Origin: Flammula alnicola
Lineage: Eukaryota > Basidiomycota > Agaricomycetes > Agaricales > Strophariaceae
Direction: 5' to 3'
DNA length: 64,000 bases
Assembly: GCA_015499995.1 (NCBI GenBank)
Contig: JADNRV010000267.1
Coordinates: 1-64,000, forward strand
Made by a program: the position numbers and the translations under genes. This document shows, piece by piece, positions 32,611 to 44,319 of this stretch. Position 1 is the stretch's first letter. The number at the start of each line of letters is the position of its first letter. The notes below the pieces were generated by a model that did not search any database, was not told the origin of the DNA, and worked only from the letters and a program-made list of their open reading frames with translations.

Positions 32611-33174
32611 ATGGTCAGTCCTTCAATGAAGTTCTATTTAATCCTACCATTGACGAATCGCCAAAATATAGGAATCATCTCTGCGCATTGTCCCAGCATC
32701 TGCCCCCAAGTCCGCGACTATCCAGGATACCGCAAACTCTCTGGGACTACACGATACCCTTCAATATGGTCCTCGTAGTCTTGCCGCTGAAGTCCAGAGT
32801 GAAGGGAACCTGAGAACCCGTCTTGAGAACGTGTGTCTGTTATTTATTCCTCATCTGTGCTGAGACTTAATTTGGCTTTTAGTGGGAGGCAACGCAGGAC
32901 AACCTCAAATTGACATTGGAACGCAACCTGTCCGGAATGCATGCACCTTTACGACGCCTCATGGAACGCAAGATTGTTGGAACCGTAAGCCAAGCCAAAA
33001 CATTAATGCAATGACACTATATCTTACATTTCACACAAGACGCCACACACTTTGAGCGCACCTCAAACCAACCTCCACCTTGACATTTTGATGGGTCGCG
33101 ATGAAACGATTGACGTCGCCGACGTGTTTTTAGGTGAACTTCAGCCATCCTTTTTTCCCTTTGCTCCAGACTGA
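32611..33174 (+). CDS. UMP1: Proteasome maturation factor Ump1/POMP
   Basis: Chaperone for joining of 20S half-proteasomes; it is degraded by the mature particle. The coding frame from 32672 reads ESSLRIVPASAPKSATIQDT, then ANSLGLHDTLQYGPRSLAAE, which is conserved Ump1 sequence. The only ATG that reaches it in frame is at 32611-32613, directly before a gtcagt donor, so exon 1 carries just the start codon; its context, ACCATGG, is a good initiation site. Exon 3 (32883-32984) is WEATQDNLKLTLERNLSGMH plus APLRRLMERKIVGT, and exon 4 from 33040 is TPHTLSAPQTNLHLDILMGR and DETIDVADVF. The end is uncertain: read-through gives a TGA at 33172-33174, but the C-terminus then lacks the usual family ending, so a further intron (donor ggtgaac) is possible. 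Confidence 0.85.
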
Positions 33175-33291
33175 CGGCATGATCATAGGTAGGGAAACTG
33201 GTCCTGCATTCGATGCTCATAACGATATCCAGAAGAAAGTCCATACATGAATGTAGCAATGCACAATTATATTCTATTCCCTGTGTAAATC

Positions 33292-35111
33292 TCAAGCAAT
33301 CCATGGTTCCTGTTCCCACTGTACCCTTTCTCTTCTCAGAATACCTTGCTCGACCACATTTCTAGCACTAATCACGCAACCTTCCAACAGTGGAATTCCC
33401 AGATGTGCATATGACCCGCATATCCAGATGCCCGGAGCATCCACCTCCACGCTTGACGCGGCACCCTGCAAATCCCCAAGTCGGGTTTTGGCTTGATATG
33501 GACATTGCCACCATGTTTTCGAATCCTCCGCGCAGAGCGATTTGAGTGCCTTTTTGCTGTCCATCGTCACAATGGCGCGTTCCAATGTAGCCACACTTAG
33601 TATACTGTCCTTCTTTGGTGGGATTATTGGATTGGTAGTTTGATAGACAGTGGGCTGATTGACGGGATAGCCTTTCGGTGTACGCAAAATATGCGTTGCC
33701 ATTGTGTACGAGGGTGAGACGCACAAAGCAGGTGTTTCTTTGGCTTCTAGATAACTTTGGAAGTTCGTGTCGGAACCGAGGCTGATGAGGTTGAGATCCC
33801 GAACGTCTCTTTCGTTGTCCGGTAGGAGAGATCCGTCCGTGTGGTTGATGACGATAGCTGGGCGGTATTGGAATGCTTTCAGGCTTTGAATCAGGCCTTC
33901 AATTGCTGTTCTGCGATGGGCAAAATTCGATGACAGCGATTGGAGATAGCTGTTCAAAATCGGAACAGCTCCACACGCTTGGGTGGCCATAATGATATGA
34001 TGAAATCCAGGGTATTCTTCTAGCTGTCCATTCGACAGACAGCCTATAGTGACACAACGCGAGTCTTGAGTATCAGGCTTTATTGACACAATTGCCGAAG
34101 CTAAGTGGAAATGTTGTAGGGGGGCAGTGAGGCGAGCAACAACATCGCGTACACCCTCAAGAACGACGTAATGATGTGTTCCAAATGTAAGCCAGACGTA
34201 ATCTATCCCATAGTCAGAAACGTATATTCATATATATGTTAAATAACTTGCCTAAAATTTCTTCCATGGGATGGCTCATAACGTCGGTGTCAGGTGCAGT
34301 GCACACGGCAGATACCAGAGGTATTAACACCGTCTGTACGTAGTCCTTCCAGGCAACATCCATCCCAGTCATTTTTGCCAGTATGCCCTTTGGAGTGGTG
34401 TGTGAGGCCCAGTCTCTGAAAACGAGGTTCGGCACTTCGCTTGACCTCCAGAACGGCAAAGAATGAAATAATGTTATGAGATAACATATAATTAGTTGCA
34501 GAGTCAGATACAGGAACAAGCCTGAAATCCACAGTTTCTCGACCCATGTCGAGGACGATCCATGATTTTTACTTGTTGTACCGAAACCAGAAGGCATGCT
34601 GACTCCTGCACGACCTGAGCCTCCATTATAAATCATGGTGGTCGTAATAGAGCGGTCGAGCCATTTAGTGGCTGGGAAAGTTAGCGAAGAAAATGAGTAG
34701 GAAAAGTCAGCTTGTCGAAATTTGACACCGAGACTTTTATATAGGGCAATTAGATTAGCGTAGTAACCTGTATGGGCGTGAGTTAGAGACAGATAGCAAT
34801 CAGAATAATTTCTTCATATCTCGCACCTCCTTGAAACGATCTCATGGGCACGTCAATGCGCCAATCTTGCTCAAGACTGGATGCTGGAAGCGACATAGAG
34901 AAAGAGTCCATTCCAATGGTAGAGGCCTATTACAGACGAGAAGATCTTAGTAAAACACGCGAGTAAGTATACTATTCGCGGGGCGTACCTTTTCAAACAG
35001 ATGAACCTCGAACTTCACTTCGTCACTCTCGCATTGTTTCGTCAAGAGGTGGGCCGCCGTCAGGCCTGCTAGACCAGTGCCAACCACTGCGACCTTGACC
35101 GTTCGAGACAT
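33292..35111 (-). CDS. FAD-dependent amine-oxidase-like flavoprotein
   Basis: Oxidoreductase with an N-terminal dinucleotide-binding fold: MSRTVKVAVVGTGLAGLTAA (GxGxxG, ATG 35109-35111), then VHLFEK for the ribose-binding acid. SIGMDSFSM and MRSFQGGYYANLIALYKSLG follow, the substrate/FAD-binding region of the NAD(P)-binding Rossmann/FAD amine-oxidase-like family. A hydrophobic stretch, WISGLFLYLTLQLIICYLIT, suggests membrane association. The C-terminal part has TMATHILRTPKGYPVNQPTV and the FAD-binding ending GIWICGSYAHLGIPLLEGCV, a GSYxxxGIPLLE pattern as in amine oxidases. Stop near 33292. The fungal relatives are annotated only as FAD/NAD(P)-binding proteins, so the substrate is unknown. 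Convergent with UMP1 (117 bp). Confidence 0.83.
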
Positions 35112-35577
35112 TTAGCCTTTTCGTCTTAATCCAAGGGTCTGGGAGGTGTAAATCTAAATGGTTTGAAGCCCTATGGTGGGTCTAAAAATAAGGCGCTGCG
35201 CTTGATCTATTGCCAAAAAGTTCCCCAGGATGTCGAAGGAGATCGATGGTAGCTATTCTTCAGGTGGGAACGTATAATAAGCACAAGGAGTAATCATGGA
35301 CGGATGCAAGAAACCTACCCACACCCGATAAAACTTGGGGTGATATTCCCAGAGTTACGCGACTCCTGTGAAGGCGCAGGTGGGTCGACACTGAGTTTGT
35401 GCCGAGTAGGGATTATTAAGCTGTCGGAGAGGATGGGAGAGGAGAACGTTTGGCAGATTGGCGGTAGTAAATCATTGAAAAGATTCCAAATTTCCTTGGT
35501 CTTTCGACATTTGATCGAGGTTTGCTTCCAAGCTCTTGGCAATGGAAATGGTAGACCTGTGACTGGTCCGAGTATTG
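35112..35577. other. Intergenic upstream of flavoprotein gene
   Basis: About 465 bp. A plus-strand frame (35304-35597) runs into the repeat relic and has no recognisable motif; I do not support it as a gene. Confidence 0.5.
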
Positions 35578-35712
35578 GAGATCTAAGTCACACATAACAG
35601 GTGTGACACAGAGCAAGGTCTATGTGACGAAGAAATGCGAGTGCGACTCTAAGTCGTTCGCTTCTACGTCGCGCCCGCATTTCATCCATCCCGCGCTCAG
35701 CTGTAACCCGAG
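35578..35712 (+). mobile_element. Diverged solo A-repeat of the Ngaro-like family
   Basis: About 135 bp clearly related to the A repeat of the 4.8-10.6 kb element, in the opposite orientation. Shared blocks in order include TAAGTCACACA, GTGTGACA, TCTATGTGA, GCGAGTGCGA, TCTAAGTCGTT and CATCCCGCGCTCAGCT. Substitutions and small indels separate them. No gag or RT sequence adjoins it, so it is a solo remnant or an old recombination product. Confidence 0.75.
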
Positions 35713-35874
35713 AAACCTCACTGTGAAGCGGAACTTGCCGTCATCAATTCTCCTAAGTACCTGATCCGGTAACGCTTTTACTCGTCCGAGATAGCCATGT
35801 GTCATGCCGTTATGGTCCACGAACATAGATTAGAGGAAAAACCAAAGCACATAAGTATACAAAGCAATAATATA

Positions 35875-37684
35875 TCAGTCGAGACGTCTCCGCTTGTCTC
35901 TGGGATCCCGGTCGGGAGTTCTCTCGCGAGAACGTCGCCGCGATTTGTAGTGATCATCACCTTGCCTCGATCTACTTGGTGGCGGTTTTGAGAAACCATC
36001 TTCGTTTCGGGAGTCGGATCGTTTGCGGTACTCGTCATCCCTCCTCTCATCCTGTCCTCTCCAGTTTGAATTACTTCTACCAGGAGCGCCATCGCCGTCT
36101 CTCCAAGAAGATCCTCGGCCTTCTTTGTTCACACCATGTCGCTGGTTCATTGCATGCGTTGCATTGGCACCAGTCGGTCGACCTGTTTCATTGTTTTGGG
36201 GGCAATCTTATATGTAGGATGGTATTATTGAAATGATGTAATAAAGGAGACGAAAGCTTACCTTTTTTGAGATGAGGACCACCACACAGGAAGCAACCAC
36301 CACCTTCCATACCAGTTCCACCTGCCTTTACAGGGGCTACCCCTCCAAACCCACCTACAGCAACAGTGGTATCCTGGTCTAATAAGTGCGTATATTTGGT
36401 GCGACTGCGTTTCCCAAAGTTCTTCACTTGCATGACTTTAGGTAGCATTGAAACGTCCATCGTGGACTCTGTGGCCTCCGTAAAATCATGGCGCTTGAGG
36501 ATTTCTTCATCCTGTGATATTATGAGATACGGTAAGTTATAGTAATGAAGTCGAAGCATGGTCCTAACCTGATGGAAGGCACCTTTGTGCCAGTACTTTT
36601 GCAAGAACTTTTGTTGACCCTTTGGTTTCTCTTCTCTCAATTTCTGTGCACGTTCCAAGTCCTCCTTCATACGCTGCTCCTCTGGCATGGCTCTTCTTCG
36701 TTCGACCTCCTCGCGTTCTTTCTCGCGCGCCAACTCATCCTCCTTCTCTTTCTTGATCCTTCCGAGTTCACGTAACCGCCAGGCCTCAAATTCAGTAGCC
36801 GGGTCCAATCCGTCTGTGTCATCAACATCAGGAATTTCTTCTTCTTTCTCCTCTGAAATGACGCAGGTTAATGTGAGTAGATAATAGAGAGAAGAATTTA
36901 AAAAAAGCGCACTTTCTGCCAATTCGCGCCGTATACTCTCAGCGACAAGGTCATGACTTTGCTTGCGCCGTTCTTCCGCTTCCGATTCTTTCTTGCGTAG
37001 AGCTTCTTCGGTATCCTGTGCAATACTCTCCTTCTCTGCGATTGTGACACGTGCTCGCCTGTAAATTCAATGAATCTTTGCGACGAAGCGCGAGAAGTTG
37101 TGTTACTCACTTTGGCACGAACACAGGCCGAAATTCTACCTTTTCTTCCTCCTCAGAGTCAGATTCGTACTCGCTAGACTGACAAAAGTTAAATTCGAAT
37201 CCGATAGATGCAGTATATATTCATGCTTACCTCTTCCTCCAAGACCTCATCGCCTACTTGCGGCTTGGCCTCCTCTTCAGATTCTTCCTCTTCCTCTTCT
37301 GCGAGATTTAGGTATTAAGGAAGACAGAGAAATCAATCTGATATCAACGTACATACCCTCTTCCTCTTCTAGAGCAGTGCGACCAGATTCCTCCCGTCCA
37401 GCCACAATGACTTTCCCTTCCTTCGACACGCTGACGTCTTTCAGCGCAATATTGATAGCCTTCGGTGCCGCTGTCTCCCTCTCCTGCTTAATTGGGAGCT
37501 CGTCATACTCTCCTTCGTCGTACTCATGGTCGTCTAGAGGTACGTCTCCTTCTTCCAGATGTGAAGGCGCCTCTTCAGCTTCTGAATCCGACTCGACTTC
37601 GGCAGCGCCTTTAGGTGCCTTTCCTTTCCAGTAGCGCACGGCAGGTCGCGCTAGACGCGGTGCTTGTTTCCTAGTGGCAGACAT
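35875..37684 (-). CDS. MFAP1: MFAP1-type spliceosomal protein with C-terminal zinc knuckle
   Basis: Component of the spliceosomal B complex (with Prp38 in animals). Start MSATRKQAPRLARPAVRYWK (ATG 37682-37684). An acidic N-terminal half includes VAGREESGRTALEEEE and EYESDSEEEEKVEFRPVFVP. The MFAP1 core follows as alternating acidic/basic coiled coil: RARVTIAEKE, DDTDGLDPATEFEAWRLREL, KEKEDELAREKEREEVERRR, then QKFLQKYWHKGAFHQDEE (residues joined by an intron) and AEATE-like TMDVSMLPKVMQVKNFGKRS RTKYTHLLDQDTT. Fungal forms carry a CCHC knuckle after this: CFLCGGPHLKK, intron, DC. The tail is an RS/RD-rich segment ending RDPRDKRRRLD, with TGA at 35875-35877. Eight or more exons. Housekeeping. 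Confidence 0.92.
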
Positions 37685-37994
37685 CCTGACTGGATAAAAA
37701 GAATGAATAAGATAGATAGTGATCGAGTAAGTTAAAGTTCAAGCGCTTTCCAAGTCGAGCTACTTACTGTACAGTAAATAATTACAAGTTCATGCTAAGA
37801 TGCTTACGTAATAGGTACCCAACCGAGCCTTCGGAAGAGGTCCAAAGTTTGAGAGAAACAAAAAAAGACAAATGAATTAATGTTTTCGCTCCGGGAATTA
37901 TGTTGGGCAAGAGAAATCCAAGAGAAATCCACATGAGACGAAATTGTAAATTAAATAGTTACGATATATAATGTAAATTCCAGAATGTTCCTAT
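37685..37994. other. Intergenic between MFAP1 and BTB gene
   Basis: 310 bp, AT-rich at the right. MFAP1 promoter is expected here; no motif claimed. Confidence 0.45.
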
Positions 37995-40725
37995 TCAAAC
38001 AAGTCCCAGAAGAACTGTTGCACGCAAGCTAACCTGCTCACTGCGTGCAAGATTAGATAAAGGTTGACTGCCCACCTCCACAAAATCCTCCGTCCTCAGC
38101 GTGCTCGATTTCCAGCCCCAGCTTTGGCTGACCGAGAAAACATCGGGAGAGCTACTGAAGCGTGTCTGCGACGAGCCAGTAGCACTGGCGCAACTGATGG
38201 CGAAGTACGCAGACACAGCCGGACGTGGATCGCGGTAGGGTTGTTGGGGAGCTGGTGTCGATAAAGTGGATGGGACGGTACCAAACGTAAGAGACGACGA
38301 TGCAGGAGACGATGGAGATGGTGGAGAAGAGGGCCTCGCGTGATTCGGGTTTACCGATGGGGTCGTACTTCGTGATGGAGGATGAATAGATGGTGAGTAG
38401 TGCGCTGGATTGGAAGGAGCAGGATGGGTTCCAGATAAAAGAGATGGCAATGAAGGTTGGCGATGATGGCTCTGCCGTTCGAATGACCCAGTTAAAATTC
38501 CATCCATACCATCCCTACTGCTTTGGATCTGGGATAACGGTGCACTTGATGCCGGTATAGGATCGACATTCGATTGCCGGTGTAAATAAATGCCTAGTTG
38601 TGCCTGTCCTTTCTTCCGTACAATTTGCACATATACATTAAACAGGCTGCCCGCGTGCCAGATGGTTTGCGAATGTAGACGAGACTTTTCTTTTAGGAGG
38701 TCTACGTCCCAAAACTCTACGGAGAACCGGTAGGGAGGGTATGACGACCAACGGGATTTAGCTGTGGGATCCGAATCAACGCAAGCCTGGCCAGCAAATC
38801 GACGGATGAAAATCCCGAAGAAAGTATCCTCGGTCGTGGAAATATGAGTGGGACTGGGTGGTACCTGCTCCGATAGTCGAGAAAGCCTCTGAGCAGGTGC
38901 TTGCGAAGGATTGAACAATTCTTCCATGGAAAGTGGGGTCCCTGGCGCATTCGTTCCATTGTCTCCGATGCGAAGTGACGAGTCGGCAAAAATAGGGAAG
39001 TATGATTTCGACCTTTCGGCGTCAGCATTGTCACTTTGTTCTGCGCCAGAAATTTTGAGTAGAATGTCGGCCGTCGTTGACGTTATTCCGAGTTCCTTAT
39101 CTCGGGTAGGCGAAGATACAATTCCAGGCTGTGACGTCGACATATTCGAGCGCTGTGTAATGTGATGCCGTAGAACTGATTGTGTCCAATGTGAGGCTTG
39201 CAGCATAGATTGTGGCGCATATGGTCGTTTATTAGTCGGGGATATATCCTGGGAAATGAAAAGAATATCTTCAAAGGTCTGAAGAGGCTAATTAGCAAGA
39301 GAAAGCTGAACGGTTGCTTGGCTCATACCATATTGGTATAGTAAATTCCATGTTCAAACATTGACGCCCATACGCTTTCTTCATCGTCACGACTTCCAGC
39401 ACGTCTTCTCAGCTCAACGACAGATCGGGCAAAGTTGTATCGTTCCCTTTCGTTCTTCACGAAAAGACTGTCGGAGGAGACAATTGCAGCAACCCATCGA
39501 GCACTCAAACCTCCGATTCCCAAAATAACAGGAGAAGTGACTCGTCGTGGTGGAAATGTAATGGGTGTTGAGGGAGTAATCTTCGGATCAACACTGGAGA
39601 GACTCTTAGAACGTATTCTCGAATCAGATTTGGATGCGGTGTGGTCTTGTGCTTCGAGATGAAGCATATCGACAGCCCATCTCGTAAGCCAACATGCGCA
39701 GGCCTCTCCGATCTTGTCAGAGAGAGCGCCGTAGTGACGTGAAGGCCCTTCTTGGGCGGAATCATCAAATTCGCCGTCCGATGGCTCCGGTGAATGCGTC
39801 ATAGGCGGCGACACAGATAAATCGTCTTCCTTGCTGTTTTCATCATGGGGTGATTCAGGTTTCAATCCTTCTCTCGGTTCTGCGACTTGTCGATCTGCAG
39901 CGTCCAGCATTTCTTCTTCATCAAGCAAATGCGCCACATTCTCCAGACCAACAGCAGCCTGAGGCTCTTCGGAATCCGCTTGAAGGTAATGGTTGGCAGG
40001 CTTGCCGCATGCAAAGTCCAAATATTGCACAACTGTAGTCGGCCCTATGGTCTTGAGAATGAGCGAGAGCGCCTGAGAAGCGACAGACGGTATAGAGAGA
40101 TATATCGATGTCGCAAGCAAAGACTGCAGAAATCGTGGCGTTGCAGGATGCTTTCCAGCTGGGAGTTCATCCACCTCTGGAACACCAGAAAATGGAGGAG
40201 TCAATGGATGCTTTGTGGTGGGGATCAAATTTGGTGAAACATGTAGGAGTGGACCTCCACCATATAGACGCGATATACAGACCCTGAGATGAAATGTGAA
40301 TTTTACAAAATAACAACAATAGGGTCGCCTCACTCAAATGCTATCAGAGGAAGTAATCAGTCAACATATCACCCCTCAGGGGTACGAAACCAACCTGCTC
40401 GTGTGATGTTGTCATCGTCGAATATGACACTAATTTCATCGGTGCCGTTTCGAAGACTGATGAGTCTAGCAGCAGATTCAGAGAATCCTCCTGTAAAAAG
40501 AGATCGAAAAAATCCCTTGAAAGAAGAATAAGTTGGATTGTGATACAACTTAAGTTGTCAGTATTCAGCTCACAGATTGGATCAAGACGACGCGATGTAG
40601 CTTGTAGATGGCATTCCAGGTTCCGTTGACGCGAAGAGCGACATCGTAGGTACTCGCTTGAAGGAAAGAGTTGTACAAGTGGGTTTGGATGTCGGACGCT
40701 GATGGTCCAGGTGAGTGCACCATGT
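37995..40725 (-). CDS. BTB/POZ-domain protein (germ-cell-less type)
   Basis: BTB proteins act mostly as cullin-3 adaptors or nuclear scaffold proteins. Start MVHSPGPSASDIQTHLYNSF (ATG 40723-40725). The BTB domain spans exons 1-3: ASTYDVALRVNGTWNAIYKL HRVVL, then GGFSESAARLISLRNG and EISVIFDDDNITRAG, and RLYGGGPLLHVSPNL. A helical region follows (FLQSLLATSIYLSIPSVASQ), an acidic low-complexity linker, then GALSDKIGEACACWLTRWAV, and a conserved central part GIGGLSARWVAAIVSSDSLF and KNERERYNFARSVVELRRRA. The C-terminal part has FSVEFWDVDLLKEKSRLHSQ TIWHAGSLFNVYVQIV, a Ser/Pro tract, and DVFSVSQSWGWKSSTLRTED. Stop at 37995-37997. The domain layout matches fungal germ-cell-less-like proteins; the partner and role are unknown. 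Confidence 0.8.
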
Positions 40726-40847
40726 CAGGCGAGGCGCACTAAAAAGTTACCCGGGCCGAGCGTTTATAGTATTCCAAGATATTTTTGGCGAGGACCCCAG
40801 AACAGCTCGGCCTACAAACTGTCGCAATTACGTAAACAAGAATCTCT

Positions 40848-41741
40848 ATGGCGTACGCTCAACCCCATCCCAGGCTCTCCGTCGTCTCAAATTCTTCCCA
40901 GTCATCTGTAGACCATCTCTCCCCGACGACAACCTCAACACGATTTTCTCTCCCTTCTGCGCCTTCCATTTATGCTGCAGTCGCACCCACCAAGCCTGGT
41001 CCAAATCGCCCAAACATATATGATCGCAACCTCAACAAGACTCGCGGCGCTGAGGTCTCTGCAGCTGCCTTTGCCTTCCTCTTTTCAGAGATAGTGCAAT
41101 ATACCCAGAAGAGAGTCAGCGGCATAAACGATCTGGAACGTCAGTGAGTTGACTTATCTTTTACCTCCGTGCTTCGACTGATGTTGGTTACAGACTGAAT
41201 ACGCTCGGCTACCGTATAGGAACGCGCGTTCTCGAACTTATGGTCTGGCGTGCTGAAGGGTCGTCCAAAGCTCCCAAACGCGAGCTAAAACTCCTCTCTG
41301 TGCTTATGATGATCCACACGCAAGTCTGGAAAGCTGTATTCGGGAAGGCTGCCGATGCCATCGAGCGCAGTGTGGAAAATCCAGACGAATGTACGATCTA
41401 TTGAACCATCCTGATGGAGTAATGGCTGATCTGCCACATGGTTTTATAGATATGATTATCGACAACGATCCGCCCATTGAGCGATACATCTCCGTCCCCA
41501 GAGATATGAGCCAGCTAAGCTGTTCATCATTCACGGCTGGTATTGTTGAAGCGGTCCTTGATGGTCTCTGTTTTGTACGTGTGCTTTCACGACTCTCCTG
41601 TCCAGCACAAGTGCTCACCATCTTATCCAGCCGGCAAGAGTCACTGCTCACAACACTCCTAACTCCCAGTTCCTGAACAGGACCACAATCTTGATCAAAC
41701 TGGAGAAGTCTGTGCTCGAACGCGAAGAGTTGCTGAAATGA
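40848..41741 (+). CDS. TRS31: TRAPP complex subunit Trs31/TRAPPC5
   Basis: Bet3-family core subunit of the TRAPP tethering complex, a Rab1/Ypt1 exchange factor at the Golgi. Start MAYAQPHPRLSVVSNSSQSS (ATG 40848-40850) and a disordered N-terminus of about 50 residues. The Bet3 fold follows: NIYDRNLNKTRGAEVSAAAF AFLFSEIVQYTQKRV, then after an intron LNTLGYRIGTRVLELMVWRA, LKLLSVLMMIHTQVWKAVFG and, after another intron, MIIDNDPPIERYISVPRDMS and SFTAGIVEAVLDGLCFPARV (rejoined). It ends EKSVLEREELLK with TGA at 41739-41741. All conserved blocks are present. It starts 122 bp from the divergent BTB gene, so they share a very short promoter. Confidence 0.92.
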
Positions 41742-41953
41742 TTTCAAGCAAGTATATATCTCTCGCCTGTAACAGTATGTACCTAATATTTCATTCGTTC
41801 AATCATTCAAATTCAAATTGGATCTCTTATCACCTTTGAGTTTCTCCCGAAGCTGTTATTGGGGTCCTTGGTGTTATCGTGTCTCTCGTTATCGCGCCGC
41901 AAGTTACAAAAGGTCGTAAAATGTAAAGGATCCGGCCTGTGCTCCATACCGCC

Positions 41954-43014
41954 ATGGTTGCTCTAAACAGTATCGAGATCGACCCCCCACTCCTTAACTC
42001 TTCTTGTGCTTGGTCTTCTGACCTACATCAACTTACTGATCTATATGAATCGCCATACACAGGGGCGATCACAACACGTACCGCAACTCTTCATGGCTTT
42101 AAGGAAGATACTGCCGTTCATACTGTGCGCATTCGGAAATTATCCCTGAAGTCAAGAGATCACCTGCTAATCAACCTGGCCAAGGTCTTTAGGTCGCCTT
42201 CGCCGCTGAAACGCTGACGACATTGAACTCGTACGGTTATTCGCCGCATCCCCTATTGGACTATCTCGCTTGGGTTGAGGCCATCCTTACAGCTCACCCT
42301 TCCGTCACGAAACCCATTATTATCAGTATCACTGCTTCAGATGTGACAACCCTTCAATCTATGGTAGACGCTATCCAAGAACTCCGTGGTAAACTTGTCG
42401 ACAAGATACCGGGGTCGTCGAAGATCGCTATCGAATTAAACACTTCGTGTCCGAATATCCCCGGCTCCCCACCTTCCGGGTACACCTTCCAGTCACTCAC
42501 GCCATTGCTCCGAGTGCTAGCAAGCGCGTATGTCCAGGATCCGACTCTGACCGTTGGCCTTAAATTCCCCCCCTATACCTATAAAGGCCAATTTACCGAG
42601 GTCATAGCTGGCCTTACGTCGCTGACGATCAGTGCTACAGCCCCAAACACCGTCAATAAATCACCATTCGCGTTCCTGACCTGCACGAACACGCTTGGAA
42701 ATTCTCTGCTCTTTTCAGACCAGACGGCGCCAGGTGCCGAGGAAAGTTTTGCAGTCCCGACCGCATTAGGGGGTTTAGCAGGCCAGGCTCTCCACCCTTT
42801 GGCGTTGGGCAACGTTTTCACCTTTAAACAAATGCTCTCCACTGAGGAGGCTATGGGGGCCGGTTTAGGCGGCATTAAAGTCATTGGGGTTGGTGGCGTC
42901 ACTTCAAAAGCGGCAGCAGAAAGGATGACAAAGGCGGGAGCGGATGCCATAGGCTGCGCCACACTTCTTGGGAAGGAAGGTGTCCACGCTTTCGAGATCT
43001 TAGGGAAAGATTGA
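41954..43014 (+). CDS. URA1: Dihydroorotate dehydrogenase, class 1A (cytosolic)
   Basis: FMN enzyme oxidising dihydroorotate to orotate in pyrimidine synthesis; class 1A uses fumarate and is soluble. Start MVALNSIEIDPPLLNSSCAW (ATG 41954-41956), then SPYTGAITTRTATLHGFKED. A 68-bp intron (gtgcgc...ttag) joins HT to VAFAAETLTTLNSYGYSPHP. KIAIELNTSCPNIPG carries the active-site Cys of class 1; LTVGLKFPPYT, TLGNSLLF, GGLAGQALHPLALGNV, IKVIGVGGVTSKAAAERMTK and ADAIGCATLLGKEGVHAFEI are FMN- and phosphate-binding. No N-terminal transmembrane helix or mitochondrial presequence is seen, so this is not the class 2 enzyme. TGA at 43012-43014. Tandem to TRS31, 212 bp downstream. Confidence 0.88.
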
Positions 43015-43562
43015 GAAGGAGTTATAATGCACTTGACATTAGATGCCACAAATTCAATTTCTGTGAAAAACTGCAAACAAACGCGAAGATGCTAAGTACA
43101 GTGCGCTGTATCAGGCTATCAGCTACAAATTAAAATCAATTTGACGTCGACGTTCAGCAAATATTCCGGCTCACCGGCACAAGTCGGAGTCCGGCTCATC
43201 CGGCACAGCCATTATCTAACATTTCCTGCTTCAAGCTCCCTCTGAGCATCTCTGAACGTTGTGATGTATTTATTCTCCTATCTGGTGAGCAGAATGAAAG
43301 CCGCTGCCCTGCCAAGTATGGGCAACTTGTTTACCGGAAGGATGTGGACCAAATAAAGGCACATCAAATCAACGCGCCTCTCATCGTCCCGCTACGCGCG
43401 CCTCATCTCGTTTACACCAACCATCACTTTTCTTTATGAGTTTTCCCCACTGCCCAGCCTCATACAATGCCGTTTACTGATCCTAAACTTCCGCTGTTAA
43501 ACAGTTTGTGTCTCGGCATCTGGTTCAATGCTCTGAGACAAAAGGTTGACAAAAGGCGGGAC
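43015..43562. other. Intergenic upstream of the hAT-like cluster
   Basis: About 550 bp. An ATG near 43467 opens a frame (MPFTDPKLPLLNSLC and on) that would continue across the next element if it were removed; it might be a 5' exon of the P-loop gene, but no splice join could be shown. Confidence 0.4.
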
Positions 43563-43570
43563 GCTGCGTT

Positions 43571-44186
43571 TAGTGTTTAAAGGTCCAGTCTTGGGACTGG
43601 AAAAAGACCGCAACCAGACTGGACTGGACTGCAAAAAGACCGGACCAGCAGTCCGGTCTTTTGATTTTTGAGAATCAAAGACCGCAAAAAGACCGGTCTC
43701 GATGGACCGGTCTTTGCGGTTAAGACCGGTCTGAACCAGCTACTTTGTAGCCCGGATTTATCCCTTCAAATCGGCCCCAAGGGCATCCAGATTGGTAAAG
43801 TTTTGGCTGAGAAATAAATAAAACAGTCAAAAGGTTTCCAAAAGAGTAGAAAATGCGGAATATTAGTGTAGAACAGTCAATTCTCAATGAAATTTAACGT
43901 TCCAGGGCTCAATTTAAAGGTATATATTATGTCTACAAATATTACTGATACATATATATCAAATTACTCGTGGTTTGCATCGAAAAACCGGTCTTAGACC
44001 GGTTAAGACTGGTTAAGACCGGAATCTGGTTCAGACCGGTCCAAGACTGCAAAAGACCGACATAGACTGGTCTGAATCAGTCCAGTCCGGTTTTTTGACA
44101 TCTTGGGATGTATATGGACCGGTCTCAGTCTCGGTCCATGTCCCTGGGGGCCAAAAGACCGGACTGGACCGGACTTCAAAACACTA
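43571..44186. mobile_element. hAT-like MITE 1 with GACCGGTC palindromes
   Basis: A 616-bp element. Termini are TAGTGTTTAAAGGTCC and, complemented, TAGTGTTTTGAAGTCC. The flanking 8-bp duplication is GCTGCGTT at 43563-43570 and 44187-44194. Subterminal regions repeat GACCGGTC and AAAGACCGG many times on both ends, including a strong hairpin at about 43681-43720 (ACCGCAAAAAGACCGGTC and complement). The middle is AT-rich and non-coding. TA-starting termini and 8-bp duplication fit the hAT superfamily. It ends 46 bp before the ATG of the P-loop gene. Confidence 0.88.
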
Positions 44187-44319
44187 GCTGCGTTCGAAGA
44201 ATACTTGAACAACCTACTGTCAACCACTGCCGATGGCGACCATCGACTTTCCGCTCCTTATCCGCGATGAGTGGGCTCAAGAATCCCACACCGCCATCTG
44301 GTGCCAACGGGATCCATAT

